From Salinimicrobium gaetbulicola (GTDB lineage: Bacteria; Bacteroidota; Bacteroidia; Flavobacteriales; Flavobacteriaceae), in the NCBI RefSeq assembly GCF_042676025.1, contig NZ_JBHTJP010000032.1, positions 496,001 through 560,000 on the forward strand: a stretch of DNA of 64,000 nt, in the 5' to 3' direction. The first letter of the stretch is position 1. Each line of letters begins with the position of its first letter. The notes beneath the pieces are model-generated. The model had not been told where the DNA came from. It worked only from the letters and a program-made list of their open reading frames with translations, and ran no database searches. The translations under genes and the position numbers were made by a program. This document shows positions 9,323 through 16,739 of this stretch, in pieces.

Positions 9323-10003
9323 TTACAGTTCGATGCTTTCTCCAGGCTCTAAAAGCATAAGGTCTTTTCCTTTTTCGTAGAATTTTCGTTTTGCTTCTTC
9401 ATGATCGATCTCAATGAAGCCAAAGGTATCATAATGACATCCCAGGATCTTATCGCATTCTACAAAATCACTGGCAATGATCGCGTCTTCAATTCCCATC
9501 GTAAAGTTATCCCCAATTGGAAGGATTGCCAGATCCAGTTTTGTTTGCATGGGAATAAGTTTCATATCCATAGTCAGCGCGGTATCACCTGCAATATAGA
9601 TATTCTTGTGTTCACCTTCTATTACAAATCCCCCCGGTTGACCGCCAAAGCTGCCATCAGGGAAAGAACTGCTATGGATCGCGTTCACATATTTAAGATT
9701 TCCGAATTCAAAGCTCCAGGTACCACCATGGTTCATAGGATGTACTTCCAGACCCTTGTTTTCGTAATGGGTGGTGATCTCAAAATTACTTACTATTACT
9801 GCACCGGTATTCTTTGCGACCGCTTCAGCATCCAGGGTATGGTCCTGATGCGCATGTGTCAAAAGAATATAATCTGCCTTAAGCTCATTAATATCGAATT
9901 TCGATTCCAGTTTTTCATTTCCGGTAATAAAAGGGTCTACCAATAAATGAATTCCCTGAACTTCGATGCCAAAAGTACTGTGTCCGTAATGTGTAATTTT
10001 CAT
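9323..10003 (-). CDS. UPF0173 metal-dependent hydrolase (metallo-beta-lactamase fold)
   Basis: The 226-residue protein is a compact metallo-beta-lactamase-fold hydrolase of the UPF0173/YtkL group. The metal motif HxHxDH is THAHQDH at residues 49-55. Further ligand-bearing segments are MNHGGTWSF, YIAGDTALTMD and the C-terminal GCHYDTFGFIE. It has no signal peptide. UPF0173 enzymes are described only as general metal-dependent hydrolases. Here the gene is embedded between menA (51 bases upstream) and menC (24 bases downstream), which makes a hydrolytic step connected with menaquinone precursors, such as thioester cleavage, worth considering. That is inference from position only. Confidence 0.9.
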   Translation of the reverse strand: MKITHYGHSTFGIEVQGIHLLVDPFITGNEKLESKFDINELKADYILLTHAHQDHTLDAEAVAKNTGAVIVSNFEITTHYENKGLEVHPMNHGGTWSFEFGNLKYVNAIHSSSFPDGSFGGQPGGFVIEGEHKNIYIAGDTALTMDMKLIPMQTKLDLAILPIGDNFTMGIEDAIIASDFVECDKILGCHYDTFGFIEIDHEEAKRKFYEKGKDLMLLEPGESIEL

Positions 10004-10053
10004 GATTTTCTGGTTTTAAAGACAAATTACAAAAAGTTCCCGAAGCAACTGCT

Positions 10054-10956
10054 CTAAAATATCTGCCCTATTCCGAAGAGAACTGCTAACAGAAAAGTTG
10101 AAAGCGCGAGTTTTTTAAGTTCCGGATCAAGGTTTCCGGGAGTAGTGTTCTCCATCACTCTGTTCAAATGTCTTAAAATTGGAATAAAAGCCACAAAATA
10201 CAGGAGATCCTCAATTCCTGTAAAGGTAAATGCCGAAAAGAGTACCATTGAAAATACAGCGGCAATAATTAAGATATAGTGATATTTTTTCGCCTTTTGC
10301 GGTCCTATTTTTACAACGAGGGTATTCTTACCGGCCTTTTCATCAGATTCCCGGTCTCGCATATTATTCAGGTTAAGAACTCCTGCGCTTAGCAGACCAA
10401 TTGTGAAGGAAGGAAACAGCACTTTCCAGTCCCATTCCAAAGCGTACAGGAAGTAACATCCATAAACACCCACAATTCCGAAGAAAAGAAACACAAATAG
10501 ATCTCCCAGGCCTTTATATCCGTATGCAGAATTTCCCACCGTATACTTTACCGCTGCCATGATCGCCGCCAATCCCAGGATAAAAAAGATCAGGGCGTAA
10601 AAAATGCTTTTATGCCCAAAGGCTATATAAATTAAGGCAAGTGCAAACAAAAAGGTAATCACACCGGTGAGTATCATTCCCAGCCACATATCCTTTTTTG
10701 TGATTAGGCCGCTTTGAAGTGCCCTTTTTGGCCCAATGCGATCCTCATTATCGGTGCCTTTTACAAAATCTCCATAATCATTGGCGAAATTAGAAAGTAC
10801 CTGAAGGCCTAAGGTGGTAGCCAGGGCCAGGCTGAAAATGACAGCATGAAATTCCCCCTGGGCGACAGCTATCGAGCTACCAACCAGGATTCCTGAAATA
10901 GAAAGAGGAAGGGTCCTGATCCTCGCTGCACTTATCCAACTTTGAAATTTATTCAT
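10054..10956 (-). CDS. menA: 1,4-dihydroxy-2-naphthoate polyprenyltransferase (MenA)
   Basis: MenA attaches the polyprenyl chain to 1,4-dihydroxy-2-naphthoate in the inner membrane, giving demethylmenaquinone. The 300-residue protein is a UbiA-superfamily enzyme with eight to nine transmembrane helices. The first Asp-rich motif, NDYGDFVKGTD, is at 59-69, followed by IGPKRALQSG, which is characteristic of MenA. The second Asp-rich region is NNMRDRESDEKAGKNTL near 200. Its start lies 2 bases after the holA stop, so the two are co-transcribed and probably translationally coupled. Family and subfamily are clear. Confidence 0.95.
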   Translation of the reverse strand: MNKFQSWISAARIRTLPLSISGILVGSSIAVAQGEFHAVIFSLALATTLGLQVLSNFANDYGDFVKGTDNEDRIGPKRALQSGLITKKDMWLGMILTGVITFLFALALIYIAFGHKSIFYALIFFILGLAAIMAAVKYTVGNSAYGYKGLGDLFVFLFFGIVGVYGCYFLYALEWDWKVLFPSFTIGLLSAGVLNLNNMRDRESDEKAGKNTLVVKIGPQKAKKYHYILIIAAVFSMVLFSAFTFTGIEDLLYFVAFIPILRHLNRVMENTTPGNLDPELKKLALSTFLLAVLFGIGQIF

Positions 10957-10958
10957 CT

Positions 10959-11963
10959 TTATCGCATTACTTTTACCAACAATTCTTTTAAAAGATCACC
11001 CTGCGGAACGTTTGCAGCTCCCACTCCTTTACTTTTTACATCGGCATCCCGCAAATAAGAGATCGCCCGACTTACTTTTTTCATGGAGTAATTTGCGGCC
11101 GCTGTAGAATAATCGCTCACAAAATACGGATTCACTTTCAGAACCTTTGCCACATTTGACTTGGACTTATCACTCAAAGCGTGATACTGTTGAATTTGTG
11201 AAAAGAAACTGAACAATAATGATACCGTCACAACCATAGGATTGTCCTTTGGGTTTTGAGAAAAATAATTAATGATTCGATGAGCTTTAAGATCATCTTT
11301 CATTCCCACTGCCTTTCGCAGCTCAAAATTATTGAAATCCTTACTTATCCCAATATTTTCTTCAATGATCTCTGGGGTGATATTAGTTCCCTGCGGGCAG
11401 ATTAATTGCAGCTTTTGAAGTTCGTTGTCGATCTTACCAAGGTCAGTTCCTAAGAACTCCACCAACATTTGCGAAGCCTTTGGCGCTATTTGATAGCCTT
11501 TCCCCTGCAGGCTTTTATTGATCCATGCTGCTACCTTATTTTCGTACAAGGGCTTACTTTCAAAAATAACCCCGGTCTTTGCAACAGCTTTATGAAGTTT
11601 CTTTCTCTTATCTAGCTTCTTGTATTTATAACAAACCACCAGCACGGTAGATGGCTGTGGATTCTCAACATAGGCGGTTAACTGTTCAATTGTCCTTGAA
11701 AGATCCTGGGCCTCTTTGACGATCACGACCTGTTTTTCGGCCATCATGGGAAACCGTTTCGCGTTCCCAACGATCTCATCAATACTCACATCACGCCCAT
11801 ACAACACCATTTGATTAAAGCCTTTTTCGTCTTCCTGCAACACGTTTGCTTCAATATAATCGGCAATTTGATCTATAAAATAAGGCTCCTCTCCCATCAA
11901 AAAATAAACAGGTTTAATGTCTCTCTTTTGAATGGCAGATATAATACTATTTACTTCATCCAT
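10959..11963 (-). CDS. holA: DNA polymerase III subunit delta (HolA)
   Basis: The delta subunit is the clamp-opening wrench of the DNA polymerase III clamp loader. The 334-residue protein opens with MDEVNSIISAIQKRDIKPVY, then FLMGEEPYFIDQIADYIE. It shows the divergent AAA+-like fold of the family without a functional P-loop, a central FESKPLYENKVAAWI segment, and an alpha-helical collar domain at the C-terminus. It is the first gene of the menaquinone operon. The divergent HsdR-N-like gene begins only 69 bases away, so the two promoters share a very short region. Confidence 0.93.
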   Translation of the reverse strand: MDEVNSIISAIQKRDIKPVYFLMGEEPYFIDQIADYIEANVLQEDEKGFNQMVLYGRDVSIDEIVGNAKRFPMMAEKQVVIVKEAQDLSRTIEQLTAYVENPQPSTVLVVCYKYKKLDKRKKLHKAVAKTGVIFESKPLYENKVAAWINKSLQGKGYQIAPKASQMLVEFLGTDLGKIDNELQKLQLICPQGTNITPEIIEENIGISKDFNNFELRKAVGMKDDLKAHRIINYFSQNPKDNPMVVTVSLLFSFFSQIQQYHALSDKSKSNVAKVLKVNPYFVSDYSTAAANYSMKKVSRAISYLRDADVKSKGVGAANVPQGDLLKELLVKVMR

Positions 11964-12021
11964 TAAAATCAGGTTTTTGATGCAGAGTTGAAACGGCGGC
12001 AGGAATTTATTGAAAAAATCC

Positions 12022-12029
12022 TATTTTTG
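12022..12029 (+). promoter_or_regulatory. -7 box of the HsdR-N-like gene
   Basis: TATTTTTG matches the Bacteroidota -7 consensus TAnnTTTG and ends only 3 bases before ATG 12033, so transcription would start at or just inside the start codon. No clear -33 TTG is found at the usual spacing. Confidence 0.5.
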
Positions 12030-12032
12030 GCC

Positions 12033-12476
12033 ATGCATTCACTGAATTTCCCCAACTATACATTCAGGCTCAAAAATAGCGAAAATAAAGTAGCTGTTTT
12101 TGATGAGCTTCGGAAAAAATTTGTCCTTCTCACTCCCGAAGAGTGGGTACGCCAGCATACCGTACAGTTTCTACTGCAGGAAAAAAAATTACCTAAAAGC
12201 CTGCTGAATGTTGAAAAGCAGCTGAAGGTGCATGATCTCATTAAGAGATATGATATCCTTGCCTATAATCCCGATGGCAGCATCCATTTGATAGTGGAAT
12301 GCAAGGCGGCATCGGTTCCCATTACTCAGGACACTTTTGACCAGATAGCTCGTTACAACCTGGCTTTAAAGGCAACCTATCTTATGGTTACCAATGGTCT
12401 GCAACACTACTTTTGCCAACTGGATTATGAAGCTGAAAAATATCATTTCCTGGCAGACCTTCCGGAATGGACTTAA
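12033..12476 (+). CDS. Orphan HsdR N-terminal-domain protein (PD-(D/E)XK nuclease-like)
   Basis: This 147-residue protein corresponds to the N-terminal nuclease domain of type I restriction HsdR subunits, without helicase or other domains. The core pattern is RYDILAYNP (Asp74) followed by IHLIVECKA (Glu89, Lys91), which is the D...ExK signature of the PD-(D/E)XK fold. QDTFDQIARYN downstream matches the conserved Gln/Tyr region of the fold. No hsdM, hsdS or helicase genes are nearby, so this is not a restriction system. ATG 12033 is chosen over an upstream TTG (11988) because it fits the family start and the promoter box. It is divergent from holA with 69 bases between the starts. Confidence 0.85.
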   Translation: MHSLNFPNYTFRLKNSENKVAVFDELRKKFVLLTPEEWVRQHTVQFLLQEKKLPKSLLNVEKQLKVHDLIKRYDILAYNPDGSIHLIVECKAASVPITQDTFDQIARYNLALKATYLMVTNGLQHYFCQLDYEAEKYHFLADLPEWT

Positions 12477-12547
12477 AAAACCAATACCTCCTATTATACT
12501 CTTCGGAAATCTCCTTTTTTCCTACATTTTTGTTTTAATTTGCAACT

Positions 12548-13540
12548 GTGAAAATCGCCGTAGTCATACTTAACTGGAATGGAAAAGCACTGCTGAAGCA
12601 GTTTCTTCCCTCTGTAGTCCAAAATTCCCCCGAAGCCACCATTTATATAGCCGATAATGCCTCTGAAGATAATTCGGTAGACTATGTGAGATCTCATTTT
12701 CCCGAAGTAAAGATCATTCAGAATAAGGTGAACGGAGGCTACGCAAAAGGTTATAATGATGCCCTGGCCGAGCTTGAGGAAGATATCTACATATTATTGA
12801 ACAGTGATGTAGAAGTTACCCAAAACTGGTTGCCACCCATGATTGCCGAATTTGAAAGTGATCCCCGGGTCGCTGCCTTGCAACCGAAGATCCTGGATTA
12901 TAAAAGAAAGGATCACTTTGAATACGCGGGTGCCGCAGGTGGTTTTATCGATAAACTGGGTTATCCTTATTGCCGCGGAAGAATTTTTGATACGCTTGAA
13001 AAAGATGAAGATCAGTATGATGACACAGTAGAGATCTTTTGGGCCAGCGGTGCCTGCTTGGCCATTAGAAAGACTTGCTTTATTGAGGCCGGAAGATTTG
13101 ATGAAGATTTTTTCGCACACCAGGAAGAGATCGATCTTTGCTGGCGACTTTTTAACCTGGGATATAAAGTAAAAGCTGTTGGGACTTCTTCGGTTTTTCA
13201 CCTTGGTGGTGGCACTTTAGATGCCATGAACCCCAAGAAGACCTACTATAATTTCAGGAACAGTTTATATACTGTTCTAAAAAATGCTCCAAAACCGGAT
13301 TTTTTAAAAATAATTTTCTTCCGACTCATTTTAGACGGACTTGCCGGACTAAAATTTATTTTTGAGCTAAAACCCTCACATACAGTCGCTATTTTACAAG
13401 GACACTTCAGTTTTTATTCAAATTTCAGTCGGATTTTGAGAAAAAGAAAAAATAATTCTCAAAAAAAGAAATATTTCCACCGTGCCACCGTTGTATTGGC
13501 GTATTATTTGATACATAAAACCAAGTTTAGTCAGCTCTGA
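12548..13540 (+). CDS. Family 2 glycosyltransferase
   Basis: The 330-residue GT-A fold enzyme has a GTG start (MKIAVVILNWNG). It shows the nucleotide-binding strand VVILNWNGKALL, the DxD-like LLNSDVEV near residue 83, the acceptor/catalytic segment FFAHQEEIDLCWR near 200, and GGTLDAMNPKKTYYNFRN. The tail carries a hydrophobic stretch (FLKIIFFRLILDGLAGLKFIF) that would associate with the membrane. This pattern is typical of rhamnosyl- or galactofuranosyl-type transferases of surface polysaccharide synthesis; donor and acceptor cannot be assigned. It stands between the nuclease-like gene and the OmpA-like lipoprotein gene. A TTTTAATTTG stretch ends 5 bases before the GTG and may be a variant -7 box. 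Confidence 0.9.
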   Translation: MKIAVVILNWNGKALLKQFLPSVVQNSPEATIYIADNASEDNSVDYVRSHFPEVKIIQNKVNGGYAKGYNDALAELEEDIYILLNSDVEVTQNWLPPMIAEFESDPRVAALQPKILDYKRKDHFEYAGAAGGFIDKLGYPYCRGRIFDTLEKDEDQYDDTVEIFWASGACLAIRKTCFIEAGRFDEDFFAHQEEIDLCWRLFNLGYKVKAVGTSSVFHLGGGTLDAMNPKKTYYNFRNSLYTVLKNAPKPDFLKIIFFRLILDGLAGLKFIFELKPSHTVAILQGHFSFYSNFSRILRKRKNNSQKKKYFHRATVVLAYYLIHKTKFSQL

Positions 13541-13590
13541 AAGTTTTTATTTAAAGTATCAGTATAATTTCGCAGAGCCCTAACTTTTTG

Positions 13591-13598
13591 TATTTTTG
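13591..13598 (+). promoter_or_regulatory. -7 box of the OmpA-like lipoprotein gene
   Basis: TATTTTTG is a full match to TAnnTTTG and lies 35 bases before ATG 13634, giving a leader of roughly 30 bases. A -33 element is not obvious. Confidence 0.6.
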
Positions 13599-13633
13599 AA
13601 ACGTTTAACAATTAATCACAACAATTAAGAATT

Positions 13634-14467
13634 ATGAAGAAAATCATGCTTTTATCGGCCACCGCAGCCCTCCTACTTTCTTCTTGTGTTTCACAAAAGA
13701 AATATGCCGAGCTTGAAGCCCAACAAAAAGAGACTCAGGATCAGTTAAACACCGCTACGGTTAAACTGAATTCTTGTCTTGACGAAAAAGAAAGACTTAA
13801 CCAGCAAATTGGCCAGTTAAGCAACCAAAACTCAGCGTTATTGAACAACGTAGGTGATTTGGCGACTCTTTCTAAAAAAGAAGCAGAAAACTTGGAGCGT
13901 TCTTTAGAAAGCATCAAAGAAAAAGACATGAAGATCCAGCGTATGCAGGATGCTATCACTAAGAAAGATTCAGTAACTCTAGCATTAGTAACCAGCCTTA
14001 AAGGTGCTCTTGGAAACTTAAGCGATGAGGATATCCAGATAAATGTTGAGAAAGGTGTAGTTTATGTATCTATCTCTGACAAACTTCTTTTCGAAAGTGG
14101 AAAATACAATGTATCTGACCGTGCGAAAGAAGTGTTAGGAAAAGTTGCTACTGTTGTTAAGAACAAACCAGATATCGAATTTATGGTTGAAGGTCACACT
14201 GATGACAAGCCAATTAGAAACGCAGTGCTTCAGGACAACTGGGATCTATCTGTAAAACGTGCTACTTCAGTTGTACGTGTACTACAGGAAGAATTCGGTG
14301 TTCAGCCACAAAGAATGACTGCCGCAGGACGTAGCTACTATGTACCGGTTGCAACAAACGAAACTGCTGATGGCAGAGCTAAGAACAGAAGAACACGTAT
14401 CGTGATCCTTCCAAAATTAGATCAATTCTACAACCTTATTGACCAAGGAATGAAAGAAGCTAAATAA
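13634..14467 (+). CDS. OmpA/Pal-like peptidoglycan-binding lipoprotein
   Basis: This 277-residue lipoprotein probably links the outer membrane to peptidoglycan. Its signal peptide ends in the lipobox LLLSSC with Cys18 as the lipidation site. Residues about 22-110 form a strongly predicted coiled coil rich in Gln, Glu and Lys. Residues about 145-265 are an OmpA C-terminal domain, with VEGHTDDKPI, NWDLSVKRATSVVRVL and the peptidoglycan-contacting GRAKNRRTRI segment. Its codon use (many GAA, AAA, CGT) looks like that of a highly expressed gene. It is monocistronic, with a promoter box at 13591 and a strong terminator at 14492. It is not a canonical Pal because no tol genes are nearby. Confidence 0.93.
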   Translation: MKKIMLLSATAALLLSSCVSQKKYAELEAQQKETQDQLNTATVKLNSCLDEKERLNQQIGQLSNQNSALLNNVGDLATLSKKEAENLERSLESIKEKDMKIQRMQDAITKKDSVTLALVTSLKGALGNLSDEDIQINVEKGVVYVSISDKLLFESGKYNVSDRAKEVLGKVATVVKNKPDIEFMVEGHTDDKPIRNAVLQDNWDLSVKRATSVVRVLQEEFGVQPQRMTAAGRSYYVPVATNETADGRAKNRRTRIVILPKLDQFYNLIDQGMKEAK

Positions 14468-14491
14468 GCTTTCCTTTCTTTTAGAAAACTA

Positions 14492-14520
14492 AGCCTCGCA
14501 ATTTGCGGGGCTTTTTTTTT
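14492..14520 (+). terminator. Intrinsic terminator after the OmpA-like gene
   Basis: The stem AGCCTCGC (14492-14499) pairs with GCGGGGCT (14505-14512, one G-U pair) across loop AATTT, followed by a run of nine T. Confidence 0.92.
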
Positions 14521-14600
14521 GACCCTCAATGTGTTAATTATCAAAATATTAGCGCTTCAAAATCCTGTTATAACTTAAATTTATAAGACCCTACTTCATC

Positions 14601-14608
14601 TAAATTTG
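14601..14608 (+). promoter_or_regulatory. -7 box of the zinc-protease lipoprotein gene
   Basis: TAAATTTG is an exact TAnnTTTG match and ends 5 bases before ATG 14614, which would place the transcription start at the start codon. Confidence 0.5.
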
Positions 14609-14613
14609 AGCTT

Positions 14614-15765
14614 ATGTGGCCTGCACTCAAAAAAATCCGCTGTATATGGCTACTTCTACCTTTCCTGCTGCTGGCCTGTGAAAAAGAAGATGAGTTCATA
14701 AATAATGAACCTGTTTCAAACACAGAATCATTTTCGAGGGAAATAAAGGAAAGTCTTAGCTCGTATAACATTAACAAAAGCCTCAGCAAAAAATCTTACC
14801 GTTCCACTAAGGATAGAGTAATACACGATTTTTCACCACCTCAAATCTCAAACAGGGCTGTTATCCCTTCGGAATGTGGTGCTACAGAATTTTCAAGGAT
14901 CCAATTTGACCATTTTACAGCACTCGCCTCCGACCAGTTGGCAACAGACAATTTTAATTTTTACACTTATCTAAATCACAACGCAGCATTGCTGGGTATT
15001 GGAACCGACACTTTTGGGGAAGATGGGGAATATACTCAGTTGGTGAATAAGATAGAACGAGACCTGGAACGTTTCTGGGACATGCACGATGAGATCTCAA
15101 TACGCGGACAACATACTTCTACGCTCAACGATCCCGAAATGCTCACTGAAATTCTATGGTACCTGATCGCTGACCTGGAATCAAAAGAACAACTGCAACC
15201 CGAGATCGAAAGACTATTACAATTAAACCTCGAATCTCGATTGTTACCGGAATCCCCTTTTTTCGCAGCCGAGGTGTTTGCCAGCTTCAACAATATGATC
15301 GTTTTAGGAGACGGCTTAATTGAGATGTTCGCAGAAACGGGAATATCAGGTGAAGTAACATGGACCGGGATCTTAACTCACGAATGGGCCCACCAGATCC
15401 AGTTTGACCATTTCTTCCGCTGGTATCCTTTTGGAAGTTTTGAGACCCATGCTGAAGAGACTCGACACATCGAATTGGAAGCCGATTTCTTTTCCGCTTA
15501 TTATCTTACCCATAAACGTGGAGCTACCTACAACTGGAAAAAGGCCGAAGAATTTTTTGAACTTTTCTTCCAGGCAGGAGACTGTTCATTTGAGTTTGAC
15601 TTACATCATGGAACACCACACCAAAGAATGCAGGCCGCGAAAGAAGGTTTTAAGCTCGCACAATCAGCTCAAAAAAAAGGTCATATTTTAACTCCCGAGG
15701 AAGTGCATCACTATTTCATCAATGTTGCCCTTCCGGAAATATTACCTAAAAACTACAGTCTATAG
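14614..15765 (+). CDS. Lipoprotein with a neutral zinc metallopeptidase-like domain
   Basis: The 383-residue lipoprotein has a signal peptide with lipobox LLLAC (Cys22) followed by an acidic stretch, then about 60 low-complexity residues. The catalytic-type domain contains LTHEWAHQIQFD (HEWAH about 256-260). Roughly 30 residues later comes ELEADFFSAYYLTHKRG (third metal ligand Glu), then a C-terminal HGTPHQRMQAAKEGF. This order matches the YpfJ-like putative neutral zinc metallopeptidases. The protein is probably held on the outer membrane; its substrate is unknown. The last 6 bases overlap the 3' end of the Sua5/YrdC gene on the other strand. The assignment to a peptidase family is by motif only. 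Confidence 0.75.
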   Translation: MWPALKKIRCIWLLLPFLLLACEKEDEFINNEPVSNTESFSREIKESLSSYNINKSLSKKSYRSTKDRVIHDFSPPQISNRAVIPSECGATEFSRIQFDHFTALASDQLATDNFNFYTYLNHNAALLGIGTDTFGEDGEYTQLVNKIERDLERFWDMHDEISIRGQHTSTLNDPEMLTEILWYLIADLESKEQLQPEIERLLQLNLESRLLPESPFFAAEVFASFNNMIVLGDGLIEMFAETGISGEVTWTGILTHEWAHQIQFDHFFRWYPFGSFETHAEETRHIELEADFFSAYYLTHKRGATYNWKKAEEFFELFFQAGDCSFEFDLHHGTPHQRMQAAKEGFKLAQSAQKKGHILTPEEVHHYFINVALPEILPKNYSL

Positions 15766-16380
15766 GATATCAACACTTCCTTTCCCCTCCCTGATCACTT
15801 CAGGTTCAGAACTAGTGAGATCAATAACGGTAGAAGGAATATTATCTCCGTACCCTCCATCGATCACAAAATCAACCAGTTTATCCCATTTTTCAAGAAT
15901 AAGCTCAGGATCGGTAGTGTATTCGATAACCTCATCCTCATCTCTTATAGAAGTAGAAATGATCGGGTTACCGAGCCCGGCCACCAGGGCTTTTGAAATG
16001 TTATTATCGGGTACTCTTATACCAACCGTTTTTTTCTTTTTGAAAACCGAAGGCAGGTTATTGTTTCCCGGAAGAATGAAGGTATAAGGTCCCGGCAAAC
16101 AACGTTTAAGGATCTTGAATGTTTGGGTATCTATCTGGCGAACATAATCTGAAAGATTACTCAGATCTTCACAAATGAATGAGAAATTAGCCTTTTCAAG
16201 CTTAACACCTCTTAAATGCGCGATCTTTTCTAAAGCTGCCGTATTGGTAATATCACATCCCAAACCGTAAACGGTATCTGTAGGATAAATGATGACCGCT
16301 CCGTCTCTTAAAGCGTCGACTATGCGCTGGATTTGTTTTGGATTAGGGTTCTCTTCGTAAATTCTGATTAGTTCGGCCAT
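15760..16380 (-). CDS. L-threonylcarbamoyladenylate synthase family protein (Sua5/YciO/YrdC)
   Basis: YrdC-domain enzymes make threonylcarbamoyl-AMP from threonine, bicarbonate and ATP for the t6A modification of ANN-reading tRNAs. The 206-residue protein is a single YrdC domain: IYPTDTVYGLGCDITN near residue 35, the conserved FSFICEDL, RCLPGPYTFILP and VGIRVPDN, and a C-terminal STVIDLT followed by IREGKGS. Its order and length fit the YciO-like branch, which is the common single-domain copy in Bacteroidota, so whether it is the main t6A enzyme is uncertain. It overlaps the zinc-protease gene by 6 bases, tail to tail. Confidence 0.88.
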   Translation of the reverse strand: MAELIRIYEENPNPKQIQRIVDALRDGAVIIYPTDTVYGLGCDITNTAALEKIAHLRGVKLEKANFSFICEDLSNLSDYVRQIDTQTFKILKRCLPGPYTFILPGNNNLPSVFKKKKTVGIRVPDNNISKALVAGLGNPIISTSIRDEDEVIEYTTDPELILEKWDKLVDFVIDGGYGDNIPSTVIDLTSSEPEVIREGKGSVDIL

Positions 16381-16446
16381 GTTTTCAGTTTTTAAAATAC
16401 AAAAGGTACATAATATCTAAGCCACGGTAAAATTCTCAGGAATGGG

Positions 16447-16659
16447 TCAGTCAGTTTTTTCTACTTCGCTTTCCAGCTTAAGAACCTCAGCTCCATTCTC
16501 CTGTTGGATCAGCAAAGCTTTATTCCCGGGCTTTCCTTTCCGGGTCACATTAGTTCCTTTAATGGTCGTGTTCACTTCATGGTCAAAGGTAGCCTTGACC
16601 TTGCCGGTCGCTGTACCTCTTCCCCATTTCCACGTAACAGTGGATCCTTCCCGAATCAT
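16447..16659 (-). CDS. DUF2945 (HVA1/TUDOR-like) small protein
   Basis: The 70-residue protein starts MIREGSTVTWKWGRGTATG and consists entirely of a DUF2945 domain, an SH3/Tudor-like barrel with the typical VxWKWGxGTATGKV opening, a central KGTNVTRKG and a C-terminal KALLIQQENGAEVLKLESEV. ATG 16659 is preferred over a TTG 15 bases upstream because family members begin at this Met. The role of these proteins is unknown, though they are often found among stress-related small proteins. It lies between the YrdC-domain gene and uvrD, all on the minus strand. Confidence 0.8.
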   Translation of the reverse strand: MIREGSTVTWKWGRGTATGKVKATFDHEVNTTIKGTNVTRKGKPGNKALLIQQENGAEVLKLESEVEKTD

Positions 16660-16739
16660 TTTCGTTGCTTTCAAATAAAATTAAAGACAACATGATATAT
16701 GTCCTAAAGAATAACAGAAACTTAACGGTTACTCTGGTC

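Noticed and set aside
9401..9946. 181-residue open frame antisense to the UPF0173 gene
   Set aside because: It lies wholly inside a well-supported gene on the other strand, has no family-like motif, and its composition is that of a complementary shadow.
12033..12476. Remnant of a type I restriction system
   Set aside because: Only an HsdR-N-like domain is present; there is no methylase, specificity or helicase gene and no broken copies nearby.
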